From CAZBUB01 sp964494985 (GTDB taxonomy: Bacteria > Desulfobacterota > Desulfovibrionia > Desulfovibrionales > Desulfothermaceae): a DNA stretch of 64,000 bases. The stretch spans positions 1 to 64,000 of the forward strand of contig CAZBUB010000003.1 of the NCBI GenBank assembly GCA_964494985.1, given 5' to 3'. Position numbers and translations under genes: made by a program. The notes beneath the pieces are model-generated. The model saw nothing but the letters and a program-made list of their open reading frames with translations, ran no database searches and had not been told where the DNA came from. Positions 61,096-64,000 of this stretch are shown here, piece after piece (the stretch's first letter is position 1; each line of letters starts with the position of its first letter).

Positions 61096-64000
61096 CTATT
61101 CCTGGGGCTTTGACTGCTGATTTTCCCGCATCAGGGTCTGCAGAAGGTCTGCCGGGATCAGCAGGCCTCTGGTCAAAATGTCCAGCAGGGTTTGGCTGAC
61201 CGCCTTGGGGGACATGGGGGTGATACTGGGCTGCTCCAGGTCCCCGGTTACCCGGATAGGCACCACCACTAGGTTGCCTCCCAGGATATGGGAAAATACT
61301 GGTAGTTTTTTAACCAGCCTGTCCACTGTTTTCAAGGGGGCTACCAGGAAGATCATGTCCAAAGTTTCCTGGTCCAGATGCACCTCTCCGCTGTAGGCCA
61401 TCTCCAAAGTCTCTGCGTTGAGATGGCCCTTTTGGATTTGCAGCTTGCTGTCCTTAAGCTGGGAATGGATTTGGATTTGGTTGTAGGCCAGGCCCTGCTG
61501 CTCCAGATCAAGCTCTGTGCCGAAAAAGACCTCTGTGGTGTTTAAAATGGAGATGATCTGGGCCAAGAGTTGCATACGCCGAATGCGGCCCTGGCTGGCT
61601 GCGAGCTGCAGCTCTCCCTGCAGGCCCTTTTTGAGGCTGCCAAGTTCCTGGGCCTGGGAGGAAACTTCCGCCTGGAGCTGCATTTTGCCGTCCAACCTGG
61701 CGCCTTGCAGACCCAGACAGTCCAGGACCTGCTTCAATTCCAGATCCTTAGCCCGCATATTCAACCCCAGGGCATAGCCCATAGCCTTTGGCCTGGACAG
61801 CTCTCCCTGTATCTGAATGCCGCACAGTCCAGCCTTATGTAGCTTGAGCCGCATTGCTTCGGGTTGCAGGAAGTAATCTGCAAAAAGGGGCTGCAGGCGG
61901 TATTCATCCAGGATGAGCTCCTGGATCCTGACCCGGATCAGGCCCTGCAGATAATCCTGAAGCTGCTGACCGGCGCGGGAATTTTCCTGCGCAGCCAGGA
62001 CAGGCTCTAGGGTTTGCCTCCATCTGGGCCAGTGGATTTGTTCGGCTCCCAGCTCCAGTTCTAGAATGTCCCCTCTGCCCGGGATCAAATGGCCCTCCAG
62101 CTCCAGAGAATCCCCCAGAAAATCCAGCTCGCAGTCCTTAAGCTGCAGCTGGTCTCCCTGCTGGAGCAGCCGGAGCCTGGACAGGGAAACAGCATGCCCT
62201 ACTCCGGGCCAGGGCAGTTTGAGGCCCTGGATATGCAGGTCCCCTGCAGCCTTTTCCAGGCTCGGGCCGGGCTGCTGCAGCAAAAGCTCCAGCTCGCCCT
62301 GCAGCTGGCCCTGCAGGAGTCTGTTGTGCAGCAAAAGCCCATCCAGGCTGGCTCCCTGCAGATGTCCCTGAAATTTTAGTCCTATCCGGTCCTGCTGCCT
62401 GGAGAATTCTAAGCTGGCCTGGGAGTAGCTGTCATGGATCCTGGCCTGGATCCTGGTTTCCTGCTCAGCCCGGTGCCTTATATCCAGTCCCAGATCCTCC
62501 TGACCGGGGCCCAAAAGGTCTGTTTGCAGCTCGAAAAGGCCCTGGGGCTGCCAGCGCAGGCTGGCATTTGAGACCTGCAGGGGGATTTGCGGCCTGAGGT
62601 CTCGGGGCAGGTCCAGACTGTCAAAAATAAAGTGCGAGGCCTGTCTGCCCAGGCTGCCATTGAGCTGCAGATCCAGGAGGCTGATCTCCTGCAGGATGGA
62701 GCCCTGCAGGCTGCCCTTGAGCTGCAGGGCGCTGTCCCCGCACAGCAGCCTGGAGCTTTTAAGATCCAGGCTTTGGGGGTCAAGATCAAAGCCGGCCTCC
62801 AGGATCCGGATCTTGGAGGGCAGCTGGGCAGAGCGCAGCAGCAGATCATCAGCCTGGCCCCGGGCAGCATAGTCCCATCCCTCAGGCTCCTGGGGCTGGC
62901 CCTGCAGGGTGAGCTCCTGCAAATTGATCTTGCCCTGGGAGAGCTCCCAGGCAGGGAGGGAGCTTGCTGCCCATTGCTGCTCCCGCAGCCAGGGCATCAG
63001 CTCCTGCAGCTCCAACTGGACGTCCTGGGCCTGCAGCTCTAGATCAAGATTCTGGCTCCAGTCAATGCTGGCCTCCTGCAGCTTGGTGCTGGATGAGCCC
63101 ATGCCCAGCTTGAGATCCTGCAGGTTGATGGCCTGTTCCTGGTAGCTGAATCCCTGGCCCTGGATATGCAGCGGGGCGGGCAGCCTGGAATATTCCCCTT
63201 GCAGTTGGATGTCACTGGCCTGGATTTCCACCTGCATGGAGGCCTGTTTGTGGGCCTGGCTCAGTCCCAGCCTGGCTCTGGCCCGGCCCTTTATATCCTG
63301 CATGAGCTTTAGCTCCCGCTCCAGGGCTGGGGAGGGCAGGTAGCGCATCAGGATCTGGGGCAGCCTGGAAAGGTCGGCCTGCAGATCTGCCTGCAGCTTA
63401 AAGGGCTCTATACGTTTGTTGAGCCCCAGCTCAAGCTCTCCGTCCAGGGATTTGGATCCCAGAGCACTGGCCTGGAGCTCCTTGCCCAGCAGGGCTTTGT
63501 CCTGCAGGGTGAAGCTGCCGGAGACCTGCTCCAGCTTAAGATCATCAGCCTCCTGGATCCTGACCTGGCCTGCCTGCAGCTGGCTGTGCACCACCAGGCT
63601 GGACAAGATCTCATCCTTACTTGAGCCCCGGGCCTGGGCACTGAATTCTGGGATCTCCCCCTGGCGCAGGATCCGGAATACACGCCCCAGGACCTGGTTG
63701 TCAGGCCAGAGACTCAGGCAGAGTCCCCGGATATGGGCCACATTCTGCAGGCTACCCTGCAGGTCAAAACCCAGATGGTGCCTCCCTGGCTCCCAGAATG
63801 CTCTGCCTGTCAGCCTAAGCTCTGCCTGGGGCAGACGCAGGGACTGCAAGTCCAGGCTGGCCCGGCCCTGCTCCCAGCTCCAGCCGGTTTCAAGCTGCAA
63901 ATCGCGGAGCTCGAGATCGGAGTCTGCCCTTTGCAGCTCAGTCTGCAGGTCCTGGAACCGCAGCTGACCACGGGCCTGCTGCAGGCCGTGCAGCTGGAAA
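61096..64000 (-). CDS. AsmA/YhdP-like protein (5' end beyond the window)
   Basis: A partial coding region of at least 967 residues, open to the right edge without a stop. The visible part is rich in leucine, glutamine and alternating hydrophobic strands (repeated LQGELELLLQQ and IQLQGEYSRL-type patterns), as in long AsmA-like proteins that span the envelope and move phospholipids. The C-terminal region (about residues 790-930) reads EVFFGTELDLEQQGLAYNQIQIHSQL, GEVHLDQETLDMIFLVAPLKTVDRLV and VVPIRVTGDLEQPSITPMS, the AsmA_2/DUF3971 ending. It is the first visible gene of the operon; TtuA follows by 4 bases. Confidence 0.85.
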   Translation of the reverse strand, partial: FQLHGLQQARGQLRFQDLQTELQRADSDLELRDLQLETGWSWEQGRASLDLQSLRLPQAELRLTGRAFWEPGRHHLGFDLQGSLQNVAHIRGLCLSLWPDNQVLGRVFRILRQGEIPEFSAQARGSSKDEILSSLVVHSQLQAGQVRIQEADDLKLEQVSGSFTLQDKALLGKELQASALGSKSLDGELELGLNKRIEPFKLQADLQADLSRLPQILMRYLPSPALERELKLMQDIKGRARARLGLSQAHKQASMQVEIQASDIQLQGEYSRLPAPLHIQGQGFSYQEQAINLQDLKLGMGSSSTKLQEASIDWSQNLDLELQAQDVQLELQELMPWLREQQWAASSLPAWELSQGKINLQELTLQGQPQEPEGWDYAARGQADDLLLRSAQLPSKIRILEAGFDLDPQSLDLKSSRLLCGDSALQLKGSLQGSILQEISLLDLQLNGSLGRQASHFIFDSLDLPRDLRPQIPLQVSNASLRWQPQGLFELQTDLLGPGQEDLGLDIRHRAEQETRIQARIHDSYSQASLEFSRQQDRIGLKFQGHLQGASLDGLLLHNRLLQGQLQGELELLLQQPGPSLEKAAGDLHIQGLKLPWPGVGHAVSLSRLRLLQQGDQLQLKDCELDFLGDSLELEGHLIPGRGDILELELGAEQIHWPRWRQTLEPVLAAQENSRAGQQLQDYLQGLIRVRIQELILDEYRLQPLFADYFLQPEAMRLKLHKAGLCGIQIQGELSRPKAMGYALGLNMRAKDLELKQVLDCLGLQGARLDGKMQLQAEVSSQAQELGSLKKGLQGELQLAASQGRIRRMQLLAQIISILNTTEVFFGTELDLEQQGLAYNQIQIHSQLKDSKLQIQKGHLNAETLEMAYSGEVHLDQETLDMIFLVAPLKTVDRLVKKLPVFSHILGGNLVVVPIRVTGDLEQPSITPMSPKAVSQTLLDILTRGLLIPADLLQTLMRENQQSKPQE

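Overview
The window reads as chromosomal DNA of an anaerobic sulfate reducer, most likely of the order Desulfovibrionales (Desulfohalobiaceae or a relative). The lines of evidence are a periplasmic tetraheme cytochrome c3, an AhbB-type siroheme decarboxylase beside hemL (the alternative heme pathway), a Ni-containing CO dehydrogenase, a four-subunit 2-oxoacid:ferredoxin oxidoreductase, an EndoQ-UvrD fusion helicase and a menaquinone-type UbiE. The taxonomy is inferred from gene content; no rRNA is present. Coding density is high, and I recognise no rRNA, tRNA, CRISPR array, prophage or insertion sequence.

Layout. (1) 65-1360: a forward PaaK-like CoA ligase. (2) 1385-19657: a long reverse-strand run. 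In order of transcription it holds AICAR transformylase, an RNB-family RNase, PlsY, a MoaB/Mog protein, a histidine kinase, EndoQ-UvrD, a CbiR-like protein, a DHH phosphoesterase, PolA, a class V aminotransferase, DUF1844 and, after a 350-bp AT-rich repeat gap, ArgC and an EAL-HDOD protein. Gaps are mostly 4-50 bp. (3) 19904-24119: forward purA, holB and two small genes, with a reverse MltF-like transglycosylase. (4) 24101-28694: reverse ubiE with a 59-residue partner, an acidic repeat protein, cytochrome c3, hemL and ahbB. (5) 28835-33100: forward gpsA, cooS and argB. (6) 33103-36932: a reverse methyltransferase-oppC-oppD-oppF operon. (7) 37150-49823: forward TetR regulator, CaiB-type CoA transferase, ksgA, HU, a small membrane protein, then a version of the macromolecular synthesis operon (rpsU, mutS2, dnaG, rpoD), a secreted nuclease and a B12/radical SAM protein. 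(8) 49886-55339: reverse mtaD, a repeat-rich gap, then a forward TetR regulator and korDABC. (9) 55320-64000: a reverse five-gene operon: AsmA-like protein (cut by the window edge), TtuA-like tRNA thiolase, ADPS-like flavoprotein, glycerol-3-phosphate dehydrogenase and FGGY kinase.

How genes work together. EndoQ-UvrD, PolA and a DHH phosphoesterase share one operon and could act in one repair route for deaminated bases. MutS2-DnaG-RpoD are linked by ATGA overlaps. KorDABC feeds low-potential electrons to ferredoxin, and the CODH may also use ferredoxin. HemL supplies aminolevulinate and AhbB a later step of siroheme-dependent heme synthesis, fitting the adjacent multiheme cytochrome. The FGGY kinase, glycerol-3-phosphate dehydrogenase and ADPS-like enzyme could link glycerol, DHAP and ether-lipid chemistry.

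The least expected signals are a putative pseudoknotted leader before rpsU (41010-41103), the EndoQ-UvrD fusion in a repair operon, the ADPS-like/glycerol operon, an unannotated 59-residue gene overlapping ubiE, and dispersed palindromic or AT-rich repeats in the few large intergenic gaps.
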